DNA of 63,636 nt, taken from positions 1-63,636 of the forward strand of contig JABILA010000070.1 in the NCBI GenBank assembly GCA_018654745.1, read 5' to 3'. The notes below the pieces were generated by a model. It was not told where the DNA came from. It saw nothing but the letters and a program-made list of their open reading frames with translations, and searched no databases. The stretch comes from Alphaproteobacteria bacterium. Lineage in GTDB: Bacteria; Pseudomonadota; Alphaproteobacteria; UBA2966. Positions 8,444 to 17,668 of the stretch are shown piece by piece (positions within the stretch are counted from its first letter, which is position 1; each line of letters opens with the position of its first letter). The position numbers and the translations under genes are program-made.

Positions 8444-10408
8444 ATGCAAATCCTTGATCTTCTTGGCTCGACCGCATCAACGGCAAAAGTCCCACAAGCG
8501 GACCTGACGTCACAAAAGGATGCGTTTGCCAAACATCTGAATGACGTGATGAGTCACAGGGATGCAATGCGTGATGACGATGCACGTGTTCACGCCTTGA
8601 AGCAGGACGAGCAAGCTGACGCCCGAGCTGAAATGCCTGAACGACAGGATCGTTCAGACACGGAAGAGCAAGGAGAGGTCGCTGACACTGAAGATGCCCA
8701 GGAAACTCAAACCAGCGAAAACAAGTCTGCAAATTCCAATGATAACAACCAGGCAAAAGAAACACCAGGTGCTGCAGTAGCCGCTGCAGCAAAAGGTTTG
8801 GATATGGCCCAGGTTCTGGTTACAGAAAATCATAATCCGGCTGCCGTCCAGGAAGTTCTTGAATCTGAGTCAGGTAAAGAGACCGCCATCGGCCTCGCTG
8901 CCAATGACGTCCTCGAAGAAGTTGTTTCCGATGAGGCCAGCGGTATCGTCGCCGCGCTGGAGATGGCTCACAAAGCAGGACAAGCAGCATCTATGAACAA
9001 TGCCGCATCTGCGAACAACAGTGCCAAAGCCCGTGGTCCAAAAGAAGTTAGTGAAAAAACCGATGTTCCTGGCGCAGCAGTAGCGGCAGGTCCGGTCAAT
9101 CTGTCGGCAGAGGCCAAGACACCAGAAGCAGTCGTTGCCGAAGTTTCAGAACAGGCACAGGAAATCGCTTTCAAGGCTGATCTGGCCGATCCCAGTGAAG
9201 AAGCTCAGGTAGCGTCGCAGACCGTCGTCCAGAGCAATACTCCACAAATCAGAAACACTGTTGCAGACGCGAAAGATAACAAACAGGTCCCTGGTAAAGA
9301 TAAAATTGAACAGGTGACAACCGAATCGCCCTTGATCAAAAATGCCAAAATTGTTGTTGGTCCGGATACGCGTTTGACCGATATGCAAATTGCCCAGGCG
9401 TTGGTTGAAGAAGCGGCTGCCGACAAAATTCACGCCCGTTTCATGGTCGCCCCTGCTGCCAATAGTAATGCCGGCGCGGCAAATCAGATAGCTGCAACGC
9501 AGACCAGCGGCGCAATGGAGGCCGGCCTTCAGACAGCGGCGCAAGCAGGTCAGAACAAACAGTCAGGGCCGGTACGTATGCCGGACAATGAGGGCTTGCA
9601 GCAAGCAACTCAACTCGTTGATGGCGCTGAAAAAGCGCCTAAGATACCCAATCAATCTGCGCAGCCTGTGCAGAGTCCGAACGCCCTCTCCAACATGGAT
9701 CCGACAGGCCAAATGTCCATGAGTGAGCGAGCAGCGAACACTCTGGCACAGCTGACCGCGCAAACAGCGACAGGACAAGGCGCAGCCAGGGCCGCTCAGG
9801 CAGCCACGCCGGCAGCAGCTGCAGGTATTGAAGCCCCAGGCAATGCAATGGGCAGTTCTTCCGCAGCAACACCCTCTGCGGCAATCGCTGAAGTCGGCGC
9901 ACCAACAAATACCCAGATGGCAAACGCTGCGAAACCAGCGGCCCCTCCTCCACCCGCAACCCCACAGCCTCCCCAGGCGCAGGTTGCAATGCACATTGCC
10001 AAAGCAGTTCAAAACGGCACGGACAAAATCAGTATTCGACTAAATCCGTCTGAACTGGGACGTGTGGATATCAAACTTGATGTCACGAAGGATGGAGTTG
10101 TCACCGCAAGCGTACTCGTCGAACGCCCGGAAACCCTTGAGCTTCTCAAGGCGGATGCCCGTTCCCTTGAACGAGCACTGGCGAACGCAGGACTGGATCC
10201 GGACTCCGATAATTTGAGCTTCAATCTTCGAGACCAGAACAACAACAGCTTCGCCAAAAATGCGAACGGCGAAGAAAACGGCAGCGGCAAGAACCAGGAC
10301 GAAAACAGTTCTGCAAATGCTGATGAAAATGAAGTGGATGTCGAGGCCATGTTGGCCGAGGCCCGGGCGAGTGCAAGTCATGATCGCGCCCTTGATATTA
10401 ACGTATAA
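8444..10408 (+). CDS. fliK: flagellar hook-length control protein
   Basis: FliK is secreted through the flagellar export gate, measures the hook and switches export specificity from hook to filament. The 654 residues show the usual plan: a long, low-complexity Ala/Gln/Glu-rich N-terminal and middle part, then a conserved C-terminal hook-length domain (around residues 525-615) with the LNPSELGRVDIKLD motif. The tail is Asn/Glu-rich. It begins a block with flgD and flgE, which encode the hook cap and hook that FliK acts on. It is preceded by a sigma-54 type promoter. Confidence 0.88.
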   Translation: MQILDLLGSTASTAKVPQADLTSQKDAFAKHLNDVMSHRDAMRDDDARVHALKQDEQADARAEMPERQDRSDTEEQGEVADTEDAQETQTSENKSANSNDNNQAKETPGAAVAAAAKGLDMAQVLVTENHNPAAVQEVLESESGKETAIGLAANDVLEEVVSDEASGIVAALEMAHKAGQAASMNNAASANNSAKARGPKEVSEKTDVPGAAVAAGPVNLSAEAKTPEAVVAEVSEQAQEIAFKADLADPSEEAQVASQTVVQSNTPQIRNTVADAKDNKQVPGKDKIEQVTTESPLIKNAKIVVGPDTRLTDMQIAQALVEEAAADKIHARFMVAPAANSNAGAANQIAATQTSGAMEAGLQTAAQAGQNKQSGPVRMPDNEGLQQATQLVDGAEKAPKIPNQSAQPVQSPNALSNMDPTGQMSMSERAANTLAQLTAQTATGQGAARAAQAATPAAAAGIEAPGNAMGSSSAATPSAAIAEVGAPTNTQMANAAKPAAPPPPATPQPPQAQVAMHIAKAVQNGTDKISIRLNPSELGRVDIKLDVTKDGVVTASVLVERPETLELLKADARSLERALANAGLDPDSDNLSFNLRDQNNNSFAKNANGEENGSGKNQDENSSANADENEVDVEAMLAEARASASHDRALDINV

Positions 10409-10438
10409 CCCGATGCCCTTTGAAAGAGGACTGGACTA

Positions 10439-11122
10439 ATGGATATTGCCAGCGCTACCAGCGCAGCACAGGCTCAAAGTCAGGGAGTAGCTGACAAAGG
10501 TCTCGTCGATCTAGCCGAAAATTTTGAGAATTTTCTGACGATTTTGACGACACAGCTGCAGTATCAGGATCCGCTTGATCCCATGGACTCCAGTGAATTC
10601 ACAAGCCAGCTCGTGCAATTCACCGGTGTTGAGCAGGCCGTCGCCCAGAATAAGAACCTGGAACAAATTGTTTCCCTGATCAGTTCCGAGAAATTCCTTG
10701 GAGCCACTGGCTACATTGGCAAAACCGTTGAGGCCTCTGGCAGCACCACTGAAAAACACAAGGGCGTTGCTTCCTGGACTTATACCCTGCCCAACGACGC
10801 AAACACGGTCAATCTGACAATCCGGAATTCAGATGGCCAGGAAGTTGCCCATGTTCCCTATGAAACGGAAGAAGGCAGCCATGACTTTACCTGGGACGGT
10901 CGAGGCGATGAAGGTCTGACTTTGCCGGATGGCCAATATCATCTGACCGTTGATGCCAAGACATTCAACGGAGAACCCATCTTCGCCGAAATGAAACTTA
11001 ATGGCGTCGTCACGGGTGTCGAAAGTACGGAGGCCGGTGAGATCCTCAGAGTTGGTGACCTCAGAATTCCGGCTAGTTCCGTCACCGTCGTGAAGGAAGC
11101 CCCTCTTATTGTTACCCAATAG
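10439..11122 (+). CDS. flgD: flagellar hook capping protein
   Basis: FlgD forms the cap that guides assembly of FlgE hook subunits. The N-terminal region has the family signature LTTQLQYQDPLDPMDSSEF around residues 37-55. It is followed by Ig-like/FlgD C-terminal domains with a TWDGRG motif. The length of 227 residues is normal. The gene starts 30 bases after fliK and is probably co-transcribed with it. Confidence 0.92.
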   Translation: MDIASATSAAQAQSQGVADKGLVDLAENFENFLTILTTQLQYQDPLDPMDSSEFTSQLVQFTGVEQAVAQNKNLEQIVSLISSEKFLGATGYIGKTVEASGSTTEKHKGVASWTYTLPNDANTVNLTIRNSDGQEVAHVPYETEEGSHDFTWDGRGDEGLTLPDGQYHLTVDAKTFNGEPIFAEMKLNGVVTGVESTEAGEILRVGDLRIPASSVTVVKEAPLIVTQ

Positions 11123-11187
11123 CAGAACGCATAAACACGCGCATCAGCAGGCCGGTCCGGCATTGCTGATCAAGGAAACGAAGGAAA

Positions 11188-11208
11188 CTTTCACTTTTTC
11201 GGTGAAAG
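11188..11208 (+). repeat. hairpin just before the flgE ribosome site
   Basis: CTTTCAC (11188-11194) and GTGAAAG (11202-11208) are perfect arms around TTTTTCG, six bases before the AAGGAG Shine-Dalgarno of flgE. It could modulate flgE translation or mark an mRNA processing site. Without a T-run after it, a terminator role is unlikely. Confidence 0.5.
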
Positions 11209-11227
11209 AAAATGAAGGAGAGAGAGA

Positions 11228-12946
11228 ATGAGTGTATTTGGAGCCATGTTCTCCGGCGTATCAGGCCTTGCGGCACAATCGCAAGCCATGGCCATGATCG
11301 CCGATAACATCACCAACGTGAATACAGTTGGTTACAAGGAAACCACAGCACGGTTTTCAACACTGGTTACCAGTGCCGCGTCGGCCACAAGTTACGCCCC
11401 GGGTGGTGTGCAATCATCGCCCCTGGCGCTGATTGATCGCCAGGGTTTGTTGCAGGCTTCCGCCTCGCCAACTGATCTGGCTATTTCCGGCGACGGTTTC
11501 TTCGTTGTCAACGAACTGGCAAACCCGACTTCAACACAGGGTACTTATATGTTTACCCGTGCCGGTGCCTTTACTGCCGATCAAAATGGTGACCTGCGCA
11601 ACGCCGCCGGCCATTACCTGCAGGGCTGGGTGGTTGACTCGTCCGGCAACATTCCATCAAACCGGAGTGCACTGACAAGCCTGGCACCTGTGAACATTCT
11701 TGGACTGTCTGGAACGGCGACAGCATCAACAAGCGTTGCCATGCAGGCCAACCTGCAAGCCTCGCAGACAGTTTCTGTTACGGGTCCCCAGAATGTAACA
11801 AATCAATTGGGTGGTTCCGGAATCACGTCAACAGCCGCTCTGTCTGATGGCGTGGGTGGCGGTACAATTACCGGCCTCCTTGATGATGAGAGTTTCACCA
11901 TTACGACGGGTTCAGCTGGTCCACCGTCAACCTTGTCCACTACAACCTTCACCTACAATGCAACAGCGACTGCAACAAAGTTTTCGAACCTGTCAGAGCT
12001 GTCTGCTCTTATCAACAAGGTTGACGGATTGACTTCTTCGATTGCCGGGTCTTCCGATGCCCGGTTAACCATTACCGGTGATCCGGGAAGTGACATGGTT
12101 ATGGCTGAAGTTGGCGGCACACCCATAGCTGACCTGTTCGCAACGGCACCCGGCACAATCGCCAAAACATACGATGCCGCCACATCGACCAAGAACATGG
12201 CCTCTAACACGCTGACACCCGACTTCGAACGAAGCGTTCAAATCTTCGACTCCAAGGGTGGTGCCCGTCAGTTGACCATGGGCTTTATGAAGCAGGCCTT
12301 TTCCAACAAATGGCATGTCGAGGCCTATATTGAACCTGCTGGCGATACGACGGCCACAGATGGTCTGCTGGCAAGTGGAACGATCAGCTTCAACACTGAC
12401 GGTACTGTTGACCTGGTGAACACCTCCACAGCGCTGACGGCGGCCATAAGTATTCCATGGGCAGCTACTCAGGGTTTGGCGGCCCAAACCGTTACTTTGA
12501 ATTTTGGTACTCAAAACAAAGCAGACGGCCTCAGTCAGTTTGATGGACCGTCCCAGTTGAAAGGCAGTTCTGTTGATGGTGCCTTGTTTGGCGAGTTAAG
12601 TACTATCCAGGTTGATACCCTGGGCTTTGTGACCGCCTTGTTCGAAAACGGTGTGACGCAGAAAATCTACAAACTGCCGATTGCCATGTTCAAGAACCCG
12701 AACGGACTATCTGCCAAAACAGGTAACGCCTACATTTCGACCGACGCATCAGGCTCATTTAACCTTCAGGAAGCCGGCGTCGGTGGCTCTGGACAAGTGG
12801 CGCCTTCAACACTTGAAGCTTCTACGGTTGATATCGCCAAGGAGTTTACGAATATGATCCTGGCCCAGCGAGCTTTCTCGGCCTCTTCAAGGATCATTAC
12901 CACTGCTGATGACATGCTTGACGAATTGATCCGATTGAAACGTTAA
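11228..12946 (+). CDS. flgE: flagellar hook protein
   Basis: FlgE builds the flagellar hook. The N-terminus has the conserved rod/hook motif with NITNVNTVGYKE (around residues 27-38), and the C-terminus ends in the matching rod/hook helix (ANMI-like QRAFSASSRIITTADDML). The 572 residues are longer than enterobacterial FlgE, with a variable Ser/Thr-rich middle that would be surface exposed. A strong AAGGAG ribosome site precedes the ATG, and an intrinsic terminator lies 59 bases after the stop. Confidence 0.93.
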   Translation: MSVFGAMFSGVSGLAAQSQAMAMIADNITNVNTVGYKETTARFSTLVTSAASATSYAPGGVQSSPLALIDRQGLLQASASPTDLAISGDGFFVVNELANPTSTQGTYMFTRAGAFTADQNGDLRNAAGHYLQGWVVDSSGNIPSNRSALTSLAPVNILGLSGTATASTSVAMQANLQASQTVSVTGPQNVTNQLGGSGITSTAALSDGVGGGTITGLLDDESFTITTGSAGPPSTLSTTTFTYNATATATKFSNLSELSALINKVDGLTSSIAGSSDARLTITGDPGSDMVMAEVGGTPIADLFATAPGTIAKTYDAATSTKNMASNTLTPDFERSVQIFDSKGGARQLTMGFMKQAFSNKWHVEAYIEPAGDTTATDGLLASGTISFNTDGTVDLVNTSTALTAAISIPWAATQGLAAQTVTLNFGTQNKADGLSQFDGPSQLKGSSVDGALFGELSTIQVDTLGFVTALFENGVTQKIYKLPIAMFKNPNGLSAKTGNAYISTDASGSFNLQEAGVGGSGQVAPSTLEASTVDIAKEFTNMILAQRAFSASSRIITTADDMLDELIRLKR

Positions 12947-13004
12947 GCTTGAGCAAAGGCAATCGACGACACCTTATCCAATCGTCGTCACTCTCTACCT
13001 TCAG

Positions 13005-13037
13005 CCGACCCGGAGAAATCCGGGTCGGTTTCCTTTT
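13005..13037 (+). terminator. intrinsic terminator after flgE
   Basis: CCGACCCGGA (13005-13014) and TCCGGGTCGG (13019-13028) form a perfect 10-bp stem with a GAAA loop, followed by TTTCCTTTT. This is a textbook Rho-independent terminator ending the fliK-flgD-flgE transcript. Confidence 0.9.
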
Positions 13038-13058
13038 ATGGCACTTAAGTGATTCAAA

Positions 13059-13078
13059 AGATTCAATAATTTGAATCT
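13059..13078. repeat. perfect inverted repeat upstream of sciP
   Basis: AGATTCAA (13059-13066) and TTGAATCT (13071-13078) are perfect arms around TAAT, in the intergenic region between the flgE terminator and sciP. It is a good candidate operator. The binding protein is unknown. Confidence 0.5.
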
Positions 13079-13244
13079 CTTAGCACTTTTTTAAAGCCCT
13101 TGCCGTAACCTTGTTTTTGCTCACATCGGCGTTGCGCAGAAGGCTTCGACATCGGCAGAGCACCCCGGGAAAATTGCAATTTTCCCGACATGTCGGTCAA
13201 GTCTTCGCCCTGAAACCCGCTCTAGCCAGGAAAATCAGATCGCA

Positions 13245-13553
13245 ATGCACAATATTTCCACAAACACCAGAAAACTTGCCTCTACAGCTGCCGTTCCCGG
13301 ACCTGATGGACGACTTTTGACGGTCGGAGATTTGCCACCAGCCGATACCCGTCGCTGGGTTGCCCGACGCAAGGCGGAAGTAGTTGCGGCTGTTCGCGGT
13401 GGATTGATCAGCCTCGATGAGGCCTGTCGGCGTTACACTTTGTCGGTTGAGGAATTTCTCTCCTGGCAACGCGCCATCGACCATCATGGTCAAGGTGGGC
13501 TGAGGATCACGCGGCTTCAAAGATACCGTCCAACAGCTGCCAATCCAGGGTAA
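13245..13553 (+). CDS. sciP: SciP-like (DUF1153) CtrA-inhibitor protein
   Basis: In Caulobacter SciP binds CtrA on promoters and blocks transcription activation in swarmer cells. This 102-residue protein carries the family's signature helix-turn-helix region, including RRWVARRKAEVVAAVRGG-type sequence from about residue 36 and SVEEFLSWQRAID from about residue 66. The N-terminal 20 residues are variable. It sits alone between flgE and fliF, with its own upstream region. Its presence beside flagellar promoters, and in the same window as ctrA and chpT, supports control of motility by CtrA. Confidence 0.9.
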   Translation: MHNISTNTRKLASTAAVPGPDGRLLTVGDLPPADTRRWVARRKAEVVAAVRGGLISLDEACRRYTLSVEEFLSWQRAIDHHGQGGLRITRLQRYRPTAANPG

Positions 13554-13608
13554 TTTGGCCAAATATCGGTCTCAATTCACCTTAATCGAACCAGATAGCC
13601 GATTGGTA

Positions 13609-13621
13609 GGCAAAAATTGCC
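13609..13621. promoter_or_regulatory. possible FlbD (ftr-like) site before fliF
   Basis: The palindrome GGCAA-AAA-TTGCC lies about 170 bases before fliF. It resembles my recollection of FlbD-binding ftr elements (CGGCAA...TTGCCG). No well-spaced sigma-54 core promoter was found beside it, so this is tentative. Confidence 0.3.
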
Positions 13622-13787
13622 GCCTGTTAACTATTAATTCACTTCCAAATCGCTAAATTACTGTTGTAATGCAGGAAAATCATCTCCCTTTCCTGTGGCG
13701 AGGCTCATTGAGCCTGAAAGCCGCAGATAATTTAGGGATTCCTGGAAGATTGCATAAGTCGTCTGTCGTTATGGAAGGTCTTTGCCC

Positions 13788-15464
13788 GTGAATCCGCTGT
13801 TCAATCTGATCCAGAGTCTGGGCCCGGCCCGCGTCATCGCCATGGCTGGTGTCGCCGCTGGCCTTATCGGCTTTTTCATATTTCTGACCGCACGTGTAAC
13901 TGCCCCGCAGATGTCGCTCCTTTATAGTGGTCTCGAAACGACAGACAGCAGCCAGATTGTTGCCCAGCTGGATTCGCAGCAAATTCCATATGAAATCAAG
14001 GGCAACGGTACACAAATCCTGGTTCCCGACAATATGGTTGCGCGTACACGACTGCAGATGGCGGGCGAAGGCTTGCCATCGGGCGGCTCTGTTGGATATG
14101 AAATTTTTGACCGTGGTGATTCGCTCGGCACCACCAGTTTTGTTCAGAACATCAACAAGGTTCGCGCCCTCGAAGGCGAACTGGCGCGTACAATCAAGTC
14201 ACTTGACCGCGTCGCCGGTGCCCGCGTTCACCTTGTATTGCCTGAACGGGAACTTTTTACACGTGAGCGCCGCCGTCCCACTGCCTCCATTGTTTTGAAG
14301 CTAAAAGGTGGCGGCAGTCTGCAGTCTGGCCAAATCGCCTCAATTCAGCATCTTGTTGCTGCCGCTATTCCGGATCTCGATACTTCCAGGGTTTCAATTA
14401 TTGATGATCGTGGAAACTTGCTGGCTCGTGGTGACGGCGACGAAGAAGGCGGTGCCTCGGCTGTCAGTTCAATCGACGAATTTCGCAGTAAATATGAAAG
14501 CAAGATCAAGTCAGCCGTCGAAAAGCTGCTGGCACGTTCTGTTGGCAACGGCAAAGTCAGGGCCGAAGTGACAGCAGAGCTTGATTACGACCGTATTACG
14601 ACAAATTCTGAAACATATGATCCAGATGGCCAGGTTGTCCGGTCTACGCAGACAATTTCCGAAAACGCGAGCTCAACCGACAGTGAAGGCAATCAGCCCG
14701 TGACAGTTGCCGGAAGCTTGCCGGAAAATCGCAGCGGACAAGGCGATCAAGGAAATACATCTGCTACACGAAACGATCGTTCAGAAGAAACAGTCAATTT
14801 TGAAATTTCCAAAAGCAATACCGTAAAAGTTACAGAGTCCGGTGTTCTCAAGCGCTTGTCCGTCGCTGTTCTGGTGGATGGTATCTACGAGGGAGAAGGT
14901 GACGCAAAGGCATACAAACCTCGCCCTCCTGAAGAACTTGAACAGCTGGCAACTCTCGCGCGTTCAGCGGTTGGGTACAATGAAGGGCGGGGCGATATTC
15001 TGGAAGTGGTCAACTTGCAGTTTGCACCGCTGAATATCCTCGACATTCCCGAAGAAGAAGCAGCGTTCCTTGGCCTCGGTAAGGATGATTATTTCCGCAT
15101 CTCGGAAATCATCATATTTGCCATAGTTGGCTTGCTTGTCGTTCTTCTTGTTCTACGGCCACTCGTCAGCAGGGCCCTCGCCATCGCCCAGGCGCAGGCT
15201 GAGGCTGTTGCTGCGGCTCGTACGGCACAGATTGAAGCAGAACGCGCCCAACAAGCTGTTCTTTCAGCACCGAAAGGACCGGATGGGCAGCCACTGGCCG
15301 TTACAGATGGATCCGAGGGTGAGGATGATGTCGATTCCATGATAAACATGGCTCAGGTTGAAGGGCGTGTTCGTGCGTCCTCCGTCAAGAAGATAGGCGA
15401 CATCGTCGACAAGCATCCAGAGGAAGCGCTGGCGATTATGCGCAACTGGATGTATCAGGAGTAG
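13788..15464 (+). CDS. fliF: flagellar MS-ring protein
   Basis: FliF forms the membrane MS-ring that seeds flagellar assembly. Two membrane helices flank a large periplasmic region: one near residues 17-37, the other near residue 445 just before a long cytoplasmic tail. The YscJ/FliF ring motif and the C-terminal FliG-binding tail (ending near KHPEEALAIMRNWM) are present. I favour the GTG at 13788 because GGAAGG lies 9 bases upstream; a TTG two codons earlier is possible. It begins a run of co-directional genes (fliF-fliH-fliN-motA-flbD). The usual next gene, fliG, is missing here. Confidence 0.92.
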   Translation: MNPLFNLIQSLGPARVIAMAGVAAGLIGFFIFLTARVTAPQMSLLYSGLETTDSSQIVAQLDSQQIPYEIKGNGTQILVPDNMVARTRLQMAGEGLPSGGSVGYEIFDRGDSLGTTSFVQNINKVRALEGELARTIKSLDRVAGARVHLVLPERELFTRERRRPTASIVLKLKGGGSLQSGQIASIQHLVAAAIPDLDTSRVSIIDDRGNLLARGDGDEEGGASAVSSIDEFRSKYESKIKSAVEKLLARSVGNGKVRAEVTAELDYDRITTNSETYDPDGQVVRSTQTISENASSTDSEGNQPVTVAGSLPENRSGQGDQGNTSATRNDRSEETVNFEISKSNTVKVTESGVLKRLSVAVLVDGIYEGEGDAKAYKPRPPEELEQLATLARSAVGYNEGRGDILEVVNLQFAPLNILDIPEEEAAFLGLGKDDYFRISEIIIFAIVGLLVVLLVLRPLVSRALAIAQAQAEAVAAARTAQIEAERAQQAVLSAPKGPDGQPLAVTDGSEGEDDVDSMINMAQVEGRVRASSVKKIGDIVDKHPEEALAIMRNWMYQE

Positions 15465-15474
15465 CGGCGAAATC

Positions 15475-16290
15475 ATGTCAGATCACGCAAAATTCGATTT
15501 CGACAACGAGTTCACGCCGGGTGCCCCACATCCCGACGATGATCCGCATGCCTTTACAGATCCAGCGGACATTCCGGCTTATTCCCAAAATCAGTTGGAT
15601 GCAGCCCTTGCAGCGTCCCGGAATGAAGGTGCGGTAGAGGCTTCTGATGAAGCAACCCGGAACGCAGATGCAGTCGCCAACCAGACGCTCGCAGCGATCG
15701 AGGTCCAATTCGCGCGCCTTGGCACTTTTCAGGACAGTGTTGTTAAAACAATCCACAGCGACGCCGTCGAACTGGCGCTGGTAATCGGGCAAAAACTGGC
15801 ACGTTCCCTGATGGCCAAGGAACCGGTTGCAGAAGTTGAGGCACTGGTACTCGAAATGCTGCAACAACACAGTGAAATTGGCAGTACCCCCAGAATTGTG
15901 GTGCGTGTACATCCAGTTGTTGAACCAAAAATCTCGGCGCGCATCGAAGCCCTGAAGAATAATGTCGCCTTTACGGGCGAGGTCACAATTCTGCCTGCCG
16001 AAGGCCTCGGACCAACGGACTGCACGGTCGAGTGGTCAGAAGGTGGTGCTGTACGTAATTTGAAGCAGCTGGAAGACGAAGTCACAAATACAGTCAGGCG
16101 ATATCTCGGTGCGATCAGTGCGTCTTCTGAAACCACCGAGCATGCGCCACAAAATATGCCGGAGCCAACAGATAATACGGCTCCCGCGGAGAATGCCTCC
16201 GTTGTTGATGTTCAACAACCGGTTTCCGTAATAGATGAAATAGCGGCAGATGCCCAACAGGCAGCTGCGGTACAAGAACAGGGTTCATAA
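15475..16290 (+). CDS. fliH: flagellar export assembly protein FliH (FlbE type)
   Basis: FliH binds and regulates the export ATPase FliI at the base of the flagellum. The 271-residue protein has an acidic N-terminal region, a helical middle with alternating Ala/Glu (about residues 40-100) and the FliH C-terminal domain (about 130-220). A Glu/Gln/Ala-rich tail follows. It starts 10 bases after fliF, in the position of Caulobacter flbE, but without fliG in between. The call rests on position and architecture, because FliH sequences diverge widely. Confidence 0.78.
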   Translation: MSDHAKFDFDNEFTPGAPHPDDDPHAFTDPADIPAYSQNQLDAALAASRNEGAVEASDEATRNADAVANQTLAAIEVQFARLGTFQDSVVKTIHSDAVELALVIGQKLARSLMAKEPVAEVEALVLEMLQQHSEIGSTPRIVVRVHPVVEPKISARIEALKNNVAFTGEVTILPAEGLGPTDCTVEWSEGGAVRNLKQLEDEVTNTVRRYLGAISASSETTEHAPQNMPEPTDNTAPAENASVVDVQQPVSVIDEIAADAQQAAAVQEQGS

Positions 16291-16371
16291 GAATGCACCT
16301 GTTGATACACACTCCCCTCTCGTTCTGCCAGGCTGACACCCGACAGAAGATTACTTATCAGGAGATCAATC

Positions 16372-16743
16372 ATGAGTGACGTCACTGCAACCGGTGAAAG
16401 CGGCGATCTAAGCCTGCAGGAACTCGAAAGTACTGCGGAAAATGCACCAGAGCCCATCCTTTCGACTGAGGAAAACGAAGGTGAGATGGTTCGGACCGCT
16501 GGTGAACTTGAAGCGGTTTACGACATACCGGTGCAGGTTTCAGCCGTTCTTGGCAAATCGCGGATGCAGGTCAGTAATTTGATGAAGCTTGGCCGTGGCG
16601 CCGTCGTTGAATTGGACCGTAAAGTTGGTGAAGCCATTGATATCTATGTGAATAACCGGTTAGTTGCACGTGGCGAAGTTGTTGTTGTGGATGAACGGCT
16701 TGGCATCACAATGACGGAAATTATCAAGTCCGATCGTCAGTAG
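16372..16743 (+). CDS. fliN: flagellar motor switch protein
   Basis: FliN is part of the C-ring that sets rotation direction and helps dock export substrates. This 123-residue protein has an acidic N-terminal extension of about 40 residues. The SpoA/FliN domain follows (about 45-123), ending with the family's V-G-E-x-I-D-I-Y-V-N-x-R-L-V-A-R-G-E-V pattern. It lies in the fliF-flbD run, as in Caulobacter. Confidence 0.92.
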   Translation: MSDVTATGESGDLSLQELESTAENAPEPILSTEENEGEMVRTAGELEAVYDIPVQVSAVLGKSRMQVSNLMKLGRGAVVELDRKVGEAIDIYVNNRLVARGEVVVVDERLGITMTEIIKSDRQ

Positions 16744-16797
16744 TTTGGGTTCAGGGGTCTTCAGGGTGTTAACAATAATAACTGGTAGTTACAAATA

Positions 16798-17565
16798 ATG
16801 GATATTGCCACTCTTATAGGATTGCTGGCCGGGTTTGGATTGGTATTCAGTGCCATTTTCCTGGGCGGTTCCATCAATTCATTCATTGATGTTCCGGCAA
16901 TATTGATTGTTATCGGTGGTACCTTTGGTGTCACGATGATCAGCTATTCCATCAGGGAAATTCTGTCGGCGCAGGGTGTCATTCTGAAAACAATTTTTCA
17001 CAGTTTGCCTGACGCCAGCGAGGCCGCCGAAGACGGTTTGAGATTAGCTATTCAGTCGCGCAAGGATGGTGTCCTGGCGCTGCAAAAAGTCGTTGCCGCC
17101 CTTGATCACAATCCGTTTTTGAAAAAAGCGCTTGGTCTGGCGATTGATGGAAGCACCGGTGACGATATTGAAAGAGTCATGAACCACGAGCTCAATGGCA
17201 TGGCCGAGCGTCATACCAGAGGCGTTGGAATATTAAGGCGTTCGGCCGAAGTTGCCCCGGCGATGGGCTTGATCGGAACGCTGATCGGTTTGGTGCAAAT
17301 GCTGGGCAAGCTGGATGATCCTTCTTCCATTGGCCCGGCGATGGCTGTTGCCCTGTTAACGACATTCTACGGTGCGGTTTTGGCGAATATGGTCTTCTCG
17401 CCGCTCGCTGGAAAGCTGGAGCGCAATTCGAAGTCTGAACTGGTCGTCAATCGCCTGTATATCATCACAGCTGCCTCGATAGGTCGCGGCGAAAATCCGC
17501 GACGACTTGAAATGCTGTTGAACACTATATTGCCGCCATCCCAGCGGCTGCATTATTTCGAATAA
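16798..17565 (+). CDS. motA: flagellar motor stator protein, MotA/PomA type
   Basis: Stator component that couples ion flow to rotation. It has four membrane segments, two near the N-terminus (about residues 4-24 and 31-51) and two around 150-200, with the large cytoplasmic loop between. The length of 255 residues and the N-terminal MDIATLIGLL...LGGS pattern are closer to sodium-type PomA than to the longer proton-type MotA. No motB/pomB follows, which is unusual, so the partner must be elsewhere. Ion specificity is an inference. Confidence 0.87.
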   Translation: MDIATLIGLLAGFGLVFSAIFLGGSINSFIDVPAILIVIGGTFGVTMISYSIREILSAQGVILKTIFHSLPDASEAAEDGLRLAIQSRKDGVLALQKVVAALDHNPFLKKALGLAIDGSTGDDIERVMNHELNGMAERHTRGVGILRRSAEVAPAMGLIGTLIGLVQMLGKLDDPSSIGPAMAVALLTTFYGAVLANMVFSPLAGKLERNSKSELVVNRLYIITAASIGRGENPRRLEMLLNTILPPSQRLHYFE

Positions 17566-17668
17566 GGTGTTTCAGATTTTCTTTGAAATGCCGAACGTCC
17601 TGGAACGAATGCAGGGCAGGAAATCTAGAGACTGAAGCAATGACGGTAAGAATACCGGGAGATAAAAT

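Noticed and set aside
11146..11168. A possible sigma-54 promoter before flgE (GG...GC)
   Set aside because: The GG-to-GC distance is 11 instead of the required 12 bases, and flgE is probably read from fliK.
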